DNA of 64,000 bases from Undaria pinnatifida (taxonomy: Eukaryota; Sar; Phaeophyceae; Laminariales; Alariaceae): NCBI GenBank assembly GCA_012845835.1, contig JABAKD010000004.1:11657022-11721021 (forward strand). Reading direction: 5' to 3'. Positions 12,683 through 26,900 of this stretch are shown one piece after another. Positions within the stretch are counted from its first letter, which is position 1; every line of letters begins with the position of its first letter. A model generated the notes under the pieces. The model saw nothing but the letters and a program-made list of their open reading frames with translations. It searched no databases and was not told where the DNA came from. The position numbers were made by a program, and so were the translations under genes.

Positions 12683-13729
12683 CCAGAAATAGCTTTTTGC
12701 ACCAGCGCTAGCACCGCGGAATAGGAAGGGGGGAGGGAACAGGAGACAAGGGAAGAGATAATAGTTCGAAGAAATCTCCCAGCTATGGGGGGATACTGGC
12801 ATATATACGCAGCTTCCTGCGTGGGTTTCCAGACCTACGAGGCGTATTTCGGCAGGCAGGAAGACGGAGTGGAACAAAAGCAAGGGCAAACGAAGAAACG
12901 AAGAGCGGGCAGAAGAAAGGCATAGCGACAGCAGCAACGATGATGACAATGGCTACGACGATAACGACAGCATTTTTTATTTTTTGGTCCTCTGGCGGAT
13001 GGGTAAATATATACATACTTCGAAGTGTATATTTATATATTATATTATGCTCATCACTCTTTCACGCTTGTGTGGTGTGTCAATGTCACTCGATTACCTA
13101 AACATCGGTGCGCAATCTGCCGAAACCTATGGCTGCCGCGGCAATGAATGCGGCAACGACTTTTTTTGCAGTCCTCACGAGCGCTGCGTGAGAGACGGGA
13201 GGGAGGGGGCAGGAAAGGTAGGCGAAAGAGCGAGGCTTTGGTTTTAACGACAGCAAAGCGTTATCCGCGGACTAAACAAACGTAATATCTTCGCTTGGGG
13301 AAGTATTGGTAATGTGGTTTCCATAAGTAAAAATATCAAAAGATGGGGATCAAGATCCTATAGGTAGTATATTGGTGCTGCTACGGTAGTTTTCGGGCCC
13401 GAAAAGGCGTGTTTCGGCTGGGATTAAACAGCCTCGCCGGAAATTGTGATTCTGCTGTGGTTCTCGAGACATCCAAATAGTGGTTTGGCAGGGCTGAATA
13501 TCCGTGTCGAGGAGGTGTATAGTGCAGTTTTCGAGATGTCAAATGATTTTTTCGGCCGCGTCACTCAATATGTGGGGGGGGGGTCACGTGCAGGCTACAA
13601 TAGGTCTGCCTCGATGTTGCACTTGTACATGAAGCGCCTGTTGTGCGGTAATTTTTGTTTTTTTGTTACTGCTGCGTTGTGAATATTTTTGTTTTGTTGT
13701 TATTGTCTGGGTCATTGGGACCCTTTTGA

Positions 13730-14480
13730 TTGTCAATCGGGACCCTTTCGATAGCCGATTGAGACCGTTTCAAATGTTTCGATTATCCACCGGGGCCCTT
13801 CCGATCGGGAAGATTTCGACCACCAGTCGGTCCAAATACTTGTTATAATCAATCAAGACCCTTTCGTTATCGATCGGGACCCTTTCGTTCATCGAATGGG
13901 GCCCTTTCGATCATCGATCGGTAACGTAAAAATGATCGATCGGGACCCTATCACCGATCGGGACGCTTTCGATTTTCGACCGGGGCTCTTTCAATAGTCG
14001 ATCGGGAACCTTTCGACCACTGGACGGAACTCTTTCTTGTCATTTTTTTGATCGGAACCGCCTCGATTACTGCCTCGGACCCTTTCGATCAACCACCGGT
14101 CGGAACCCTTTCAGGTATGGTTCCGATCGGGACCCTCTCGATCATCGATTGTAACCCTTTGGATCACCGGTCGGGGCCCTTTCGCCTATCAATCGGAATC
14201 ATTTCAATAACAATCGGGACCCTTTCGATCATCGATCGGGACTACTATCGATTGGAAACTCTTACGCCTTTCTGTCACCGATCAGAACCCTTTTTTTCAA
14301 GACCCGTCGGGATCTGTTTGATGGTCGATCGAGATCATTCTGAATTACGATCGGGAACATTTCAAGCCTTGATGGGAACCCGATTGGGACCCTTTTGATA
14401 ATCGATTGGGACCCTTTCGATCATTACTCGGGGCCCTTTTGGTCATCAATCGGGACCCTAACTTCGACTATCGATCGGGA
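13730..14480 (+). repeat. ATCGATCGGGACCCTTTCG minisatellite
   Basis: Some 750 bp of degenerate roughly 20-bp units between URC1 and ATG3, with GATCGATCGGGACCC as the best preserved core. No coding frame is supported inside. Confidence 0.92.
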
Positions 14481-14984
14481 CCGATTCAAATGCGAGCGTC
14501 CCGAGGCGCCATCGCTGTTGTAGCCCGTGCGTTGTCGCCAGATTGAAAACGGACCGGGAGCAAACTGGATTAGTTTGGCGGTGTGCGTTCGAAGACAGGG
14601 ACTGATGGGAAACCACAGAGATTGGTGTTGATGTCGGGGGCCGTCATGGTATCTCTTCGCGGGTTTCCTACTCATATGTAGGCATTTATTAAAAACCTGG
14701 GATGGTCCCGATATATGATCACTCTGCATTTATTTCTCTGCGTCATTGATCGTGGTCCACCTACTTAGCCGGCTTTACAGCGATGCTGCCCCCGGCAAGT
14801 TCAGAGGTGTAGGTTTGAGTGGCCCCTTCTTTGCGTGGATTGTGCTGTTGCCAAATATATGGCCAATCGTTGACACATCGGACAGGCCTAATCCCTGTCC
14901 ATAGTCTATGTAGTTCAGGGCTGAGGTATCCTTGGTCTATATAACATGCATGGTCTATGGTTCATGTGGGGTGGGAAAACGTGG

Positions 14985-15135
14985 ATGATCTGTATGATCT
15001 GACACGTTTTTCCTGGGCTGGATCTATCTATACTGCGCAGATTCTGCACAATATTTCATAACGGCAGAAGATGCAGGATCTATATTGTGATCTATGTGAT
15101 CTAGATCGTGATCTATCTGTCTGATGTGTGTGCAA
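14985..15135. repeat. GATC-periodic dispersed repeat, copy 2
   Basis: Reverse orientation of copy 1: GATGATCTGTATGATCTGAC, then TTTTCCTGGGCTGGATCTAT. A further short copy is at 15825-15925. Confidence 0.75.
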
Positions 15136-15329
15136 TCGTTTTAGGTGACATTACTGGTGACCTCTCCGTGTATGATAGCTCCGGTAAAGTAATTGCTTCT
15201 TCTATGGGTGTTGATTTATTTTCGAATATACTTTGATCTTTTGTTTGTTGTGCCATGCTTTAGCACTTCTTGGTTGCTGTGGGTATATTTATTTCGTGTC
15301 GCTTAAAGGTGTTTTTAGTTTATAATAGG

Positions 15330-15590
15330 GGCTGTTTGGACGAACGCTTGAAGATTTTCGGCGAAGGTCGCTTGAAGGTACTCTCTACAATGGTGGCTTT
15401 TGAACGTACCGTGGAACAACGATCATTTGGACGAACGCTTGAAGGTACTTTTTGCGACGATCGCTTGAACGAAATTTGCAATGGATGATGGTAGTTTGGA
15501 CGGGCGCTTGAAGGAATGATGCAATGGTCGCTTGAAGGTACGCTTTGCAAGTATGGCTATTAGGACGACCGCTTGGAGGTGCCCTGCGAT
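15330..15590 (+). repeat. Minisatellite with core GGACGAACGCTTGAAGGTAC
   Basis: About seven units of uneven length (roughly 25-45 bp) alternating GGTCGCTTGAAGGTAC and GGACGAACGCTTGAAGG. Confidence 0.88.
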
Positions 15591-17768
15591 GATGGCTGTT
15601 TTGAACTATAGGCAGTTTGTTTCTGCGAGGATAATGCTCGCCCTGGTTACAATGGAGACCCTCTACAACGAACGATTTTGCTTGAACGAATGACTGCAGG
15701 GAAATAGAAACACTGACATGGTGGGTGTTTATACCCTTTGAACAGATCCCATCTTCAAATATACCTGGTATATGTGCGCGCAAGGTCCGGGTGATGCAGA
15801 TTGCACCAGGTAAACTTTATGTAGATTGCGCAGATCATACAGATCAGGAATACATATTTCCCGGAAAATTTCGATATATCATGAGCTGGGATCTGATATG
15901 TCTGATGTGTGGATGGTCAGTCCACCACCAGTCGACCCCCACCCAGTGCATATTTTCGCGTTAAAATTCCTCGTTTCTTGCCCTTTCGGGATGTTTCGAG
16001 CATGTATGTCTCTATCTCGCAACCACAGGCTCACGATAGATTATAAGCTACCAGGTATGCAACACACATTAAAATGCAAGAAAGTAACAACGGCGACAAC
16101 ATCAACAACGACAACACATCGTGACCATGTGCCATAACAGTGACTAAAGAAAGGCTGCTGTCACAGCTACATACAGGTGGGGGGGGTTGTGGGACAAAAA
16201 TAGCACTATTGGTGGTGTATGTACCAAGTACTATTTTTGGAGGTCGGACGGACAAGCACCCCCAAGAGCTTCACCAGTCAACACACGGGGCGACTCGGGG
16301 GAGGTGGACACCCGTACCCCTAGCAGTCTACCGCCATTTTTGGCGGAGGAGGGGGGGAGGAGGGGCTGGAAAACAGTGATAGCCCGGGCAAACAAATGAT
16401 AAACGTACGACAAGACACCTACCCTCGTCCCCGCCTCTACCAGCCGAGCGCAATACAACAGAAACGGGGGAGGGGGGTGGGGGGTACAACAGAAATACCC
16501 CTAGCGAAAAAAAATGATTTACTAACGATAGAAACCTCAAAGACAGTTCGTGCCCGCAGTCTTCTGATTTCGTGCACGGCATATACATAGGGCGATTCGG
16601 ACGAGAGCGTTGATCCAAGACTCCACACCGATGTACGTATTGCAGCGCACACAAGAGAGTAGAGGGAGGGATGGCGCTCCCGCTCTCTTTTACCGAGGTC
16701 GGCGATCGCCCATCATCGTAGCACGGGGGCTGCTTGGGTCCAGTGGCGCAAGAAAAACATAGCGACTCGAGAAAAAAACGACCAAAACAACAAATTTTAC
16801 ATAAAACAACCAAAACATGAAGATGCCCATCCCAAGAGCATGCCTCCAAAAGAGAGGCACGAAAAAAAACGCCTAGAATGTATGCCCAGAACTAAAATGC
16901 CTAGAAAAAGAGTCCCCCCCAAAAAACGTCCCAAAATACGCCACCAGTACTGTTTACCGAGGGGGTAGGAACCACCGGGCGCAAGCAGCAGCACCAACTG
17001 AAAGCCTCAAAAGGAAGCGCATGTGCTGGCATGGAGCAGAAGGGGGGGGGCGCAGTAGTGGCAGCAACAGCAACAACAGCCGGTCGCAGCAGCCGCAGAA
17101 GCCGAAGCAACAACAGCAACAGCAGCACCAGGACCAAGAACCAGCAGAAACAGTAGTAGCACAGGCGGCAGCAACAGCGGCAGCAGAAGCAGAGGTAGCA
17201 GCAGCAACAGCCAGGAGTGTAGACCATACACAACGTCTTGCTCGAAACTCCCAAAAAACTCCCGACCAGCGGGACGCGTGAGCATCTCCCCCGCCCGTCG
17301 GAGCCCCCCCCTCCACCAAACACCAATACAGCAGCAACTCATCGCATGGCGAGAGAGGACAGGGGAGAGGGAGGGGCGGGGGGAATGCAGCCCTCGCCCC
17401 AGTCTTTTCGCAAACTTAGACAAATCGAAACAAAAACAGAACCTTGTCAAGCCCTCTTGACTCGACAGCCAAACGGTAGACACAGACTCAACTCTCCGTG
17501 CTATAAATCGCGACCCCGCCCCCCCCCCTCCTAGCACGCCATATACGCCACTCGCCCAACCACTCAGCCGCGCCCGCCCAGCGAAAAAAAAACACACATT
17601 AACAATGTTGCCCATCAACCCACCCGCCCACCCACCTAGCAAAAACACTTTTTTTTTTGTCTATTAACGCTACCCACCCAGCAAAATACTTGTTCTGTCC
17701 ACCAATGCTATACCGGGTACCCACCAACAGCAACAGCAACATCACTTTCTCTCTTGGTCAACAATCCT

Positions 17769-18071
17769 TCAGGGAGTTCCAGCAACGTCGACAAATGCGT
17801 CGCTGCCAGATGCGGGATCGGCGCTGTTTCCTCCCCCTGCGTCGACTGACATGGTGTAGTCGTAGTCTATGGTGGGCACCACCGACTGGATAAACTTGAG
17901 AAATATGAACAGATACTGGTCCACCCGCGCCTCTCTTCCGCCCTTGGTAAGGTTTTCCAGCATTATCTTCATCGTAGAGGCGTGCTGCGCGAAGGAGAAG
18001 GGGGGGGGGGGGGGGCCCACAGTTACAAAAAACAAAGCGAAACATGTTCATTAAATAGTAAGGGCGTGCTG

Positions 18072-18107
<36 letters not shown>

Positions 18108-20929
18108 TACCGATAGGATAAAATCGTTAAACCATAACAGGTACTGGTCCACCCGCGCCTCTCTCCCGCACTTTGTGAGGTCTCCCGGCATTAATTACGC
18201 GTGCTGCGTGCGGGGGGGGGGGGGGGGGGGGGGGGGCGAGGGGCGAGTGATGGATACAAAAAAACAAAAAACGAAAACGAATAAATAAAAGGCGTGCTGA
18301 GTGGTCGGGAGGGTACCGATCTGGCTAAAATGGAGAAACGATGAGCAGGTACTGCCTCCCCCCGTGCCTCTCTTCCGCTCTTCATGAGGCTTTCCATACT
18401 TATTTTCGTTGTACAGGCCTGTTGACTTGGGGAGTGGGCGACGGTCAACAAAACACATTTTTTTTTTAATTAGTATAGCTGTGTACAGATTGAGGGGGCG
18501 AGCGACGGCGAAAAAGATGAAATCACGCCATACAACAAAAAGGTCTCTTTCCAGCCTTTGGTCAGGTTTCTCAGCAAAAATTTCATTGTAGAGGCGTGCT
18601 GCGCGAAAAGGGAAGGGGGAGAGTGGGTGGGCGACCGTAATGTACGGAGAAAAAACCAACACAAACGGCAAAAACCTTGCCCAAATTTGGCCCAAATCAT
18701 GGCCGTACCTGACACCTGTGTCACTTTCCACATTTACCAGAGCCCAAATACTGCCCTAACTTCGCCGAAATCATGGTCTCAACCAGGGAACACACTCCCA
18801 GAAAGGCCAAAACGAAAAAAAAAAAGAAAAACGAGCGTTGTGATTTTCGTGCGAATCCGAAAAAGTGACGTTTTTGTTCAACTTGTGTTTGGCTTGGCTT
18901 TAGAAACCCCCCTGCCTGGTTCCTAAAAAAACAAAGCGTGAGTACGGTTTTTTTTCTTTTTGTGCGCCCCTGTCTTACCTTAACATGGTGAACCAAGGCG
19001 AGATGGGAGTGAAGATGGGCTCGCCCAAACGCTACCCCAGAGTCATTGTATCGCAGGGGACACACATATGTCCCAGGGAACCTAACCGCATGTTACTAGC
19101 TTCAATATTCGGTCTAAACCTTGCCAACGTCTACACAATTATAGCTCAACCCCCACACACCGAGTAGAGGCCAAAACGGTGCCGAAAGCATGGCCTTACC
19201 TTGCAAGGGTGGACCGAGGCGTGGTGGGAGGAGAGGTGGGGGTGTGGCTCCATGGTAACCGTTTGCCTGGCGTAGTCCTGCATGACATCTTCAAACACCT
19301 CCTCAGTAGTCAGGGGCTGTCCCGACTTTTTCAATACAAAAACACGCACGAAATGCGACAACATACGAAGACACAAAAAAAAACAGGAACGTTCACGACT
19401 TGGTCCCGCTGCGACAAAATAGTTGACGGTCCCACACACTGTCTTCATTCCGAGTTTTTTCCGAGAAAGTTCCCTGGCGGTCGGGGTAATGTTGTGAATG
19501 TTTTCCGAGAACCTTCCCTGAAGGAATTATAGTGAGAAACTTCCCCCGCCGTCAGGGTAATTTTTGAGATATTTTCCAGAGAAAATCCCCAGGAGGTCGG
19601 GGGTAACTTCCAAGAGATTTTTCCTGAGAAACTTCCCTGGCGGTCAGGGTAAGTTTCGTGATGTTTTTAGGAGAAACTTCCCGGGAGGTCGGGGTAACTT
19701 TCCCAGAGATTATTTCCGGAGAAAATTCCCTGGCGGTCGGAGTAACGTTTGCGATAATTTTCGAGAAACTTCCCAGGAGGTCGGGGTAACTTTCCTAGAG
19801 ATTTTCCCGAGAAACTCCCCAGGCGGTCGAGGTAAGCCTTACTGTGTTAACGTCAAGTATATCGCCTGGCCTATCCCCGCATGAAAATTCCTCGACCACC
19901 GTTACGGAGGAACATAGTAAATAGGCCCCTCGATACAGACAAAAAAAACTACCAGGGATGTTCGTCTGTTTCCACTACCACCTTTGGTCCTGAAAACTTC
20001 AGCACGTTCCTCCGGAATACGACAAAAAACGCACGATGTAGTAACAGCAAAAGCACGACAGAAAAACACAAACAAAAAACAGCATCAGGCACGAAAAAAA
20101 AAACGAACGATCTAGTAAAAGCAAAAGCACGACAAAAAAAAAAACAAACAACAGCATCAGGCATATGTACACGTACGTGCCAGATATGTATACATACGTG
20201 AATAAAAAAGCAAATGCATAGACTATATATATTATAAAAATTAAAATACACTCCAGCTGTGAGATCGAATATTTTGTCGAAACTCATCTTTGCAAGCTGT
20301 GTGTGATACTCCGATCGCGCGTATTACGGGTTGTGTGTCCTCATTAAGGATATAGGTCGGCGACTCCCCTTACAACTACAGTGTAGCTATCAGGGTCAAC
20401 AGGATGATTTTAGTCAGTCTGTGCGCGGAAACTATAAAACCCGTTTCTGAGGGCGACAACATCTGACAGCTGTGGAAGGAAATGCGTCAGTGTATCAAGT
20501 GAATCCTGTAAGCCGAATATCCGGTGAGGGGAGGGCGGAGTTTTTAAGGACGTGGGGACCTGATTTTGATCAAAAGGGGGGCGGGAGGGGGGGAGGGGGG
20601 GGAGGGGATGGGTGAGGCAGGTCAATTTGTGCGTGGAAACTATGAATCCTTCTTGTGGGGGAGGGGGGGGGAATGTGGCGGGGGGGGGCGGGGGGGAAGG
20701 GCTTTAGGTCATATAGATGTAGGGGTTCGCTATACGCGTGGTGCTAGGTCTAGGCGATGGTGCGGGTGGTGGGGAAGGAGGGGGCGTTGGGGGCGGGGGT
20801 GGGTGGGAATTGCAGCAGCGGCATGGACGGCTCTAAAAAGATAACGAGGCGATATCAGGGCGTGGCAAGTGTTTATTACTCTGGCGGATTTCGATACTAG
20901 GTGGGGCGTTTAAGCGAGAGGAAGCGAGG

Positions 20930-20960
<31 letters not shown>

Positions 20961-23900
20961 GGCGGGGGCAACATTGTGTGTGATCCTCCGATCGCGCGTA
21001 TTAATTATATATGTAGGGGCTTGCTATACGCGCGGTGCTGGGTCTAGGCGGTCGTGCGGGGTGTGGGGAAGGAGGGGGCGTTGGAGGGGGGGAGGGGGGA
21101 TGAATGAAAGCTACGTCATGGATGGCTAGAAAGATAATGACGTGATATCAATTGCTTAGAAGTGTTTATTACTCTGGCCGATTCGATTGTAAGTGGGGCG
21201 TTTGAACGAACTGGGTGGGGAACAAAGGGGGGGGGGGGGGGGAGGGCGGAGATAAGTTGGAGCTACGGCATGGATGGCTAGATGGATAATGAGATGACAT
21301 CAGCTGGCTGGTAGTGTTTACTACTCTGGCAGATTTTGATTTCAGGTGGGGAGTTTGAACAAGAGGGATCGGGGGCGGGGGGCGGGGGGGCGAGCATTTC
21401 AATATGTGTGCGGAAACTATAAACCCTTAACAGGGGACGAATCTGACGGTTGCAACAAGAAGACACCCCTTTATATCACCCGCCTGGTGATGTTTATTTT
21501 TCTAGAAGGTTTGATGTTACATGTAGTATGCAACCCAGTTCTTAGGTGTAGTAACAACGTGTTAAAAGCTTCATCATTTGTTATTGTACATGGATCGAAA
21601 GATAGGATATTTCAATCGATAGGTACAATCATATAGATACCATTATTTTCTGACATCGCAAATTATAAGAAAGAGGTACATATTGCCAAATACAGCAGGC
21701 GAGGTGATGTGGTCATGCAATGTCACCGCCATTGAAAACGAAAGGGAGAGATGCGAATCGTTATATATGCGTACGAAGTGTGTACGATTTGGCCCGGCCT
21801 TGACCAAACGGTTGATCGTCGTCAACCATTTTCTTTAATTAACGCGTGTCACGATAGAGGTATTAGGGTATACCCCTTTTTTGCAAATCTATTTCCTTAA
21901 CGCCTCTACAACTGTAAAGTCTTTCCTGTTTTACACCATATACAACATTAACTTCTCATATACGTAGCTAGGGCATGGTTGCGCTTTCAGTCTACACTAA
22001 TAGTAAGTCACTTTTTGGGTGAGGTATAGAGTACTTTATCGAGTAAGCCACCACCCCCGAAAGGCAAGAAAGAGCCAGTGCACCTCTAAAATACCGTAGC
22101 ATATGGCTTTCGGGGGGGGGTCGCGCTTGTAGCCAACGTGTTTCTCAAAGGCGAGGCTCCTCAAACAATTTTTTTCTTCTTTTTGGCGGGGGGGGGCTTC
22201 AGAGGGGGAAAAAAAAGGTCGACAAAGGATTGCCTTGTTATCGTGTCTTTTCTGTGGTTTGTTTGCCGTAGAGCCTTCTCTACCCCCCCCCCCCTCCCCC
22301 GCCACACCGGCGGCACGCGACAGGTTTTTGATGAATGGTTTGCCTTGTTGTAGGGTCTGCGTTTCCTTCAACTGCTTTTCCTCGCGTTTTCCTGGCTCCA
22401 TAGCCAGGCCGTTAGAGGTGTGGGAGTGGGTTTTGAGGACCCGCATCTTCGACTCATGGTCTAGTTCGTAGAACCGGAGTTTCTTCAAATCTCCCATATT
22501 TCTGCATATACATGCTCGCGCCACGATACCAGCGCGCTGACACGATGTTTTATCGCTGTGCACGGACCCAACAGGGCTAACATGCTAAACCCAACATGCT
22601 TGATGCAGCAACACACGACAGACAAAAAAACAGTAGAAGTATAGCATCAATATTAATAGTAGTATAATACTAGTATAATAGTAGAGGTTCACCCCCCAGT
22701 AAGGCGGCAGTGGGCCAGCGCACTATGACCGCCTTGTTGGGGGAACCCGCACTATTCACTCCAGGTTATGAGTGCGATTCCCCAGTGGCGCCAAGCGATC
22801 TTAACCGCCTTGTATCGGTATACCGCCTTGCTCAGACCGCCTTGTTGGGGGAACCCGCACTATTCACTCCAGGGTATGAGTGCGATTACCCAGTGGCGCC
22901 AAGCGATCTTAACCGCCTTATATCGGGATACCGCCTTACTCAGACCGCTTTGTTGGGGGACAGCAGTGGCAATAGCGGTATACCCCTTTTTGGCCACAAC
23001 ATTGTCTAAATGGACGGGGTTCCTTAAAAAAAAAATCAAAAGTCGTTTTTCGGAATGTCACTCATCGTTTTTCTCTTCCCCCAAATTTGTATGATTCCTG
23101 TACCAAGGGGCCACGAGTTTTGTTCACATTGCAATGGTTGCACTTTCAGTTTTGCTCGAAATTGTTTCTTTTTTTTTTTTTCCTGTGACGCACAGAAGAG
23201 CTCATCAGGTGTGAGGAGCCTGACGTGTGAAGCCTCACCTTCACGCCTTTACAATTGGAAATCTTTTTTGGGGCCTCAGCAAAAACAGACGTGCACCCCA
23301 AGGATAGCCATGTGTCGTGATCCGTCCCTATATATTGCCGGTATGTGCACTGTAGAGGGAAATGTCGGCACTATAGCGGAATATCGGCAATATAGCGTCA
23401 TATCGGAACTATAACGGTATATCGGCACTATATCGGAATATCGGTACTATCGCGGAATATCGGAACTATAGCGGTATATCGGCACTATATCGGAATATCG
23501 GCACTGTAGCGGCATATCAGCACTATAGCGGAATACCGGCACTATAGCGGCAACTACTACTACTACTACTACTCCGCATACTGCCACTACTTGTTGTTCC
23601 CATGTGCGCCAAGCGATTTTACCGGCACCATACGGGGCAACCGGCACTACGCGACCGGCATTATGAGGGAACCTTGACTGAAAAAATGCGTTTCGAATAT
23701 GTGTTGAGCAAGATACGTACATACCTCGTCGTATCCGAAAAGCCACATTCTGGGAGTCTGGTGGTGCTTGTCGTAGGTGATGCTGAGATCATACGTTCGG
23801 GTGGGGAGGATGGAGTCTTCCGGTTCCTGCGCCGTCAAGTAGGACCCTCCTGCCTGCACGGTTGCCTACAGGCAAGCAAGTAAACACGTAGGCAAAACAT

Positions 23901-26900
23901 AAAAGTTGATCCTTTCGGGACTGCAAAAAATATCCTACTCTAATTCCAAGTAAGTTGCCCCCCCCCAAAAAAACGAGGGGTCTAATGGGGTCAAGCAAGT
24001 GAACAACACAAACGTAATCGAAGTGGAACTTAAGCTATAACTAAGTGAGTGAAACAAAAAAAAAAGTGAGAAAGTAGGTGAATACGTTCGGGTGGGCAAG
24101 ACGTAGAGTTCTGCTTTCCTGTGCCGTCAAGGTTGATCCTCCCGCTTGAAACGTAGCCTGCAAGCAAGCAAAAAAAGTCACTAAGGTAAGCAGGTACAGT
24201 TCCAAGTTGATTCGCTTTTTTTCCTCCTCCCTTTAATTATTTGCTCCTTGGCCATCTTCCAATCCTCCCTTCCTCTCTGTTTTTATTTTTTTTTTCCTGC
24301 TATTCTTCCTTCCCCCCTTCCTCCCCCCTGCCCCCCCCCTCCCCTTCCCTCCCTCCCTTTCCCCCTCTCCCCCCCGCCCTCCCTCCTTTCCAATAGCCTG
24401 CCCGTCCCCTCTCCCCTCCCGCCCCCCCCGCCCCCCCCCCCTCCCTCTCTCCTTTCGACTACTCTCCTTATCTATCTCCCCCCTCCCCCCCTTGCCCCAC
24501 CTTCCCGCCCAACCACCACTCACCTCATCTCCCTCCATCAAGTTATCTTCAACATAGCTATCCAAATCAGGGCATCCTTCATCCTCGCCCGCCCCCGAAA
24601 CAATCCCTCCATCTCCGCTTGAAACCTCATCCAAACTCCTGCCCAGGCCTAACCCACTGGCTCCTAACAACGACCCTCCTCCTGCCGTTGACGCCTGCGG
24701 GTGGGGCGTGGGGAAAATGATGGAGGCGGTATGTGGGTGGGGGGGGGGGGGTATACCTATTTCACGCATAGCCGTAGTCTTTAACGTCTTCCCAACCAGA
24801 AACGCTCTTCAGGAACAAATTGACTTGGACTTAGTATAGAGAGGGACTTTGGGGCTCTAAAGGGGATAATACCATAGACCCTCACGTCCTTACAACGCCG
24901 GGACAGAGCACGTCGGGTTTTCGCCGACCAGGCCGACATCGCGTGCACCAAGGGGGGGGGGGAAATGGGGGTCGGGATTGGTTCTTTGTCGCCCGAGCGC
25001 TGGTGAAAAAAGTATATTGCTAGTTCTTTACCTGGGCTGGCGACGTGAAGTGGGACTCTACAAGCTGGATGGCACCAAGTCCAGCCGCGATCCCATCTGG
25101 CCGTCAAGAAACAAGACGGGAGGCAAGGCGAAGGCGAAGGCGAAGGCGGTTGCCGAGAGGGGGGGGGGGGAAGACGAAAGGGCGACAGCGAGGGTGGGGG
25201 TGGTGTAATCATGGTATCACTATTATTCCATTTGTCATCTGATGAATGTACAGCGCTTGGGTCGGATCGTATCATACCATCCACATACAACAAAAAAAAA
25301 GGAAAATTCCGAATCCGATTACCTCAAGACAAGGAAGATCTATGGTATCAATCCGACCACAACGCCCGACCAAAACTGACCAATTCTGTCAGCCCCCTCG
25401 TGAAAGCTCTACCGTACCATGCACGACCGTAGTCCGCAGGGCCATTGACCCTCCCAGCTTGGTGGGGGGCAAGGGGGGGGGGGGGGGGGGGGGGATACGG
25501 AGAAGGACAATGACGCATGCTATGGCAACTGAGGTATACCTACATTTTCTGAGATGGGGGGCACGGGGCGGCAGGGAAGGGGGTGGGGGGGACAGGACGG
25601 TAGCGGGCGTGCGCGTGCGGGGGGGTAATCACTGCCATCCATGGCCGTGGTCTGTCAGACCTAGACCCTCGTATCCCTACCATGCCAGGACGTAAAACGC
25701 CCTGATTCGATCGACCAGGCCGGCATTGCTTGCACCAAGCACGACGAGGGGGGGGGGGGGGGGGGGGGGTGAGGAGAATAACACAGAGCGGTCAACAATT
25801 GTGAAAGAGGGGGGGGGGGGGAAGCTTCGGCTTTTTTCGAAGTTCACGCAAAGCTAAACACCCTAGAAAGACAAAAAGCCACCGATCATCCCCTCCGACC
25901 ATCACCGGACGATGAGTGGCCCCATCACCTGCACGAAAACACTAACGCGAATGCTATGAACTCCTCTACCCATCCTCCAAAGGTATCCTAGCCCATTTGC
26001 CGCTAGCGCCCCCCCCGCAAAGCTTCATCCTTCCCCTCTCCAACGGTAAACTCTGTAACCCTAAGCCGCCGTTGAAAGTATCCTGAGCCGTCCACAACCC
26101 AAACCCCTTAGTAGTCCACACATCTTCATCTTTCGCCCCCCTCCCCCCCTTAAAACGCCTCCCTTAAAACCCTAGTCCTAACTGCTAACCCAAAAAATTC
26201 CAACCCGCACTCCAGAGGTATCGCGACCCTAGCCCCCGCCCTACTTTGGTCCGTCGCCCCGCCCCGCCTCGCCCCGCCCCGCCTCGCCCCGCCCCCCTTC
26301 ACCCCCCCCTCGTGCTTACCCTAACCCTAAGCCTTACCCTTCCCCAATGTATATCCAAACCCGCCAAGATCTCACCTTGATCTGTCGCCCCATCCCCTCC
26401 CATCAAACGTCTGCCCCCTCCTAGCTGCAACTCCTCATCCTCATCATCCTCCTCCCCCCCTCTGCCTGGGCGAGCCCATTCCGCCCTAGAGGGGTCCGCA
26501 ACAACGTGGGGCTCTACCCAAGCGTCCTCAGCACTGGTTGACCCGTCAGCAGGATCCTCTCCGATCATTATCTGGGTTGACAATTGTGCGGGGAAAAAAA
26601 AAACTAGGCATCACGTACATCCTCCAGAGGTCCTCACGTAGAAACGTGCGCAGATCGCACAGATCGCACCAGATACTCGTGCCATGCGCTTACATGCCAC
26701 GCCCTATGGTCACTACTGCGGAAACAAACACAGACCATTCAGATCATGTAGTTCAATTCCTTTGAAAGTTGCAGATAATATGTAGATTAGTGCACATGAT
26801 TTGTACGACAAATACGGTGGTCTCATCCGCCCGACACGTTAAATAGCAATAGTTCCTCTTCTCGTTTTCGCCCAAGTACTCTCTCTCACCTCGATACGAT

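Larger units (their letters stand above)
12683..17768. other. Convergent gap between URC1 and ATG3
   Basis: No supported gene. Holds the minisatellites at 13.7 and 15.3 kb, GATC repeats near 15.0 and 15.8 kb, and a CAG/CAACAG-rich stretch at 17060-17215 that opens a Gln/Ala frame without other coding signs. Confidence 0.6.

Noticed and set aside
17021-17281. Gln/Ala-rich plus frame downstream of ATG3
   Set aside because: Composition follows the CAG/CAACAG repeat. No coding signal outside it.
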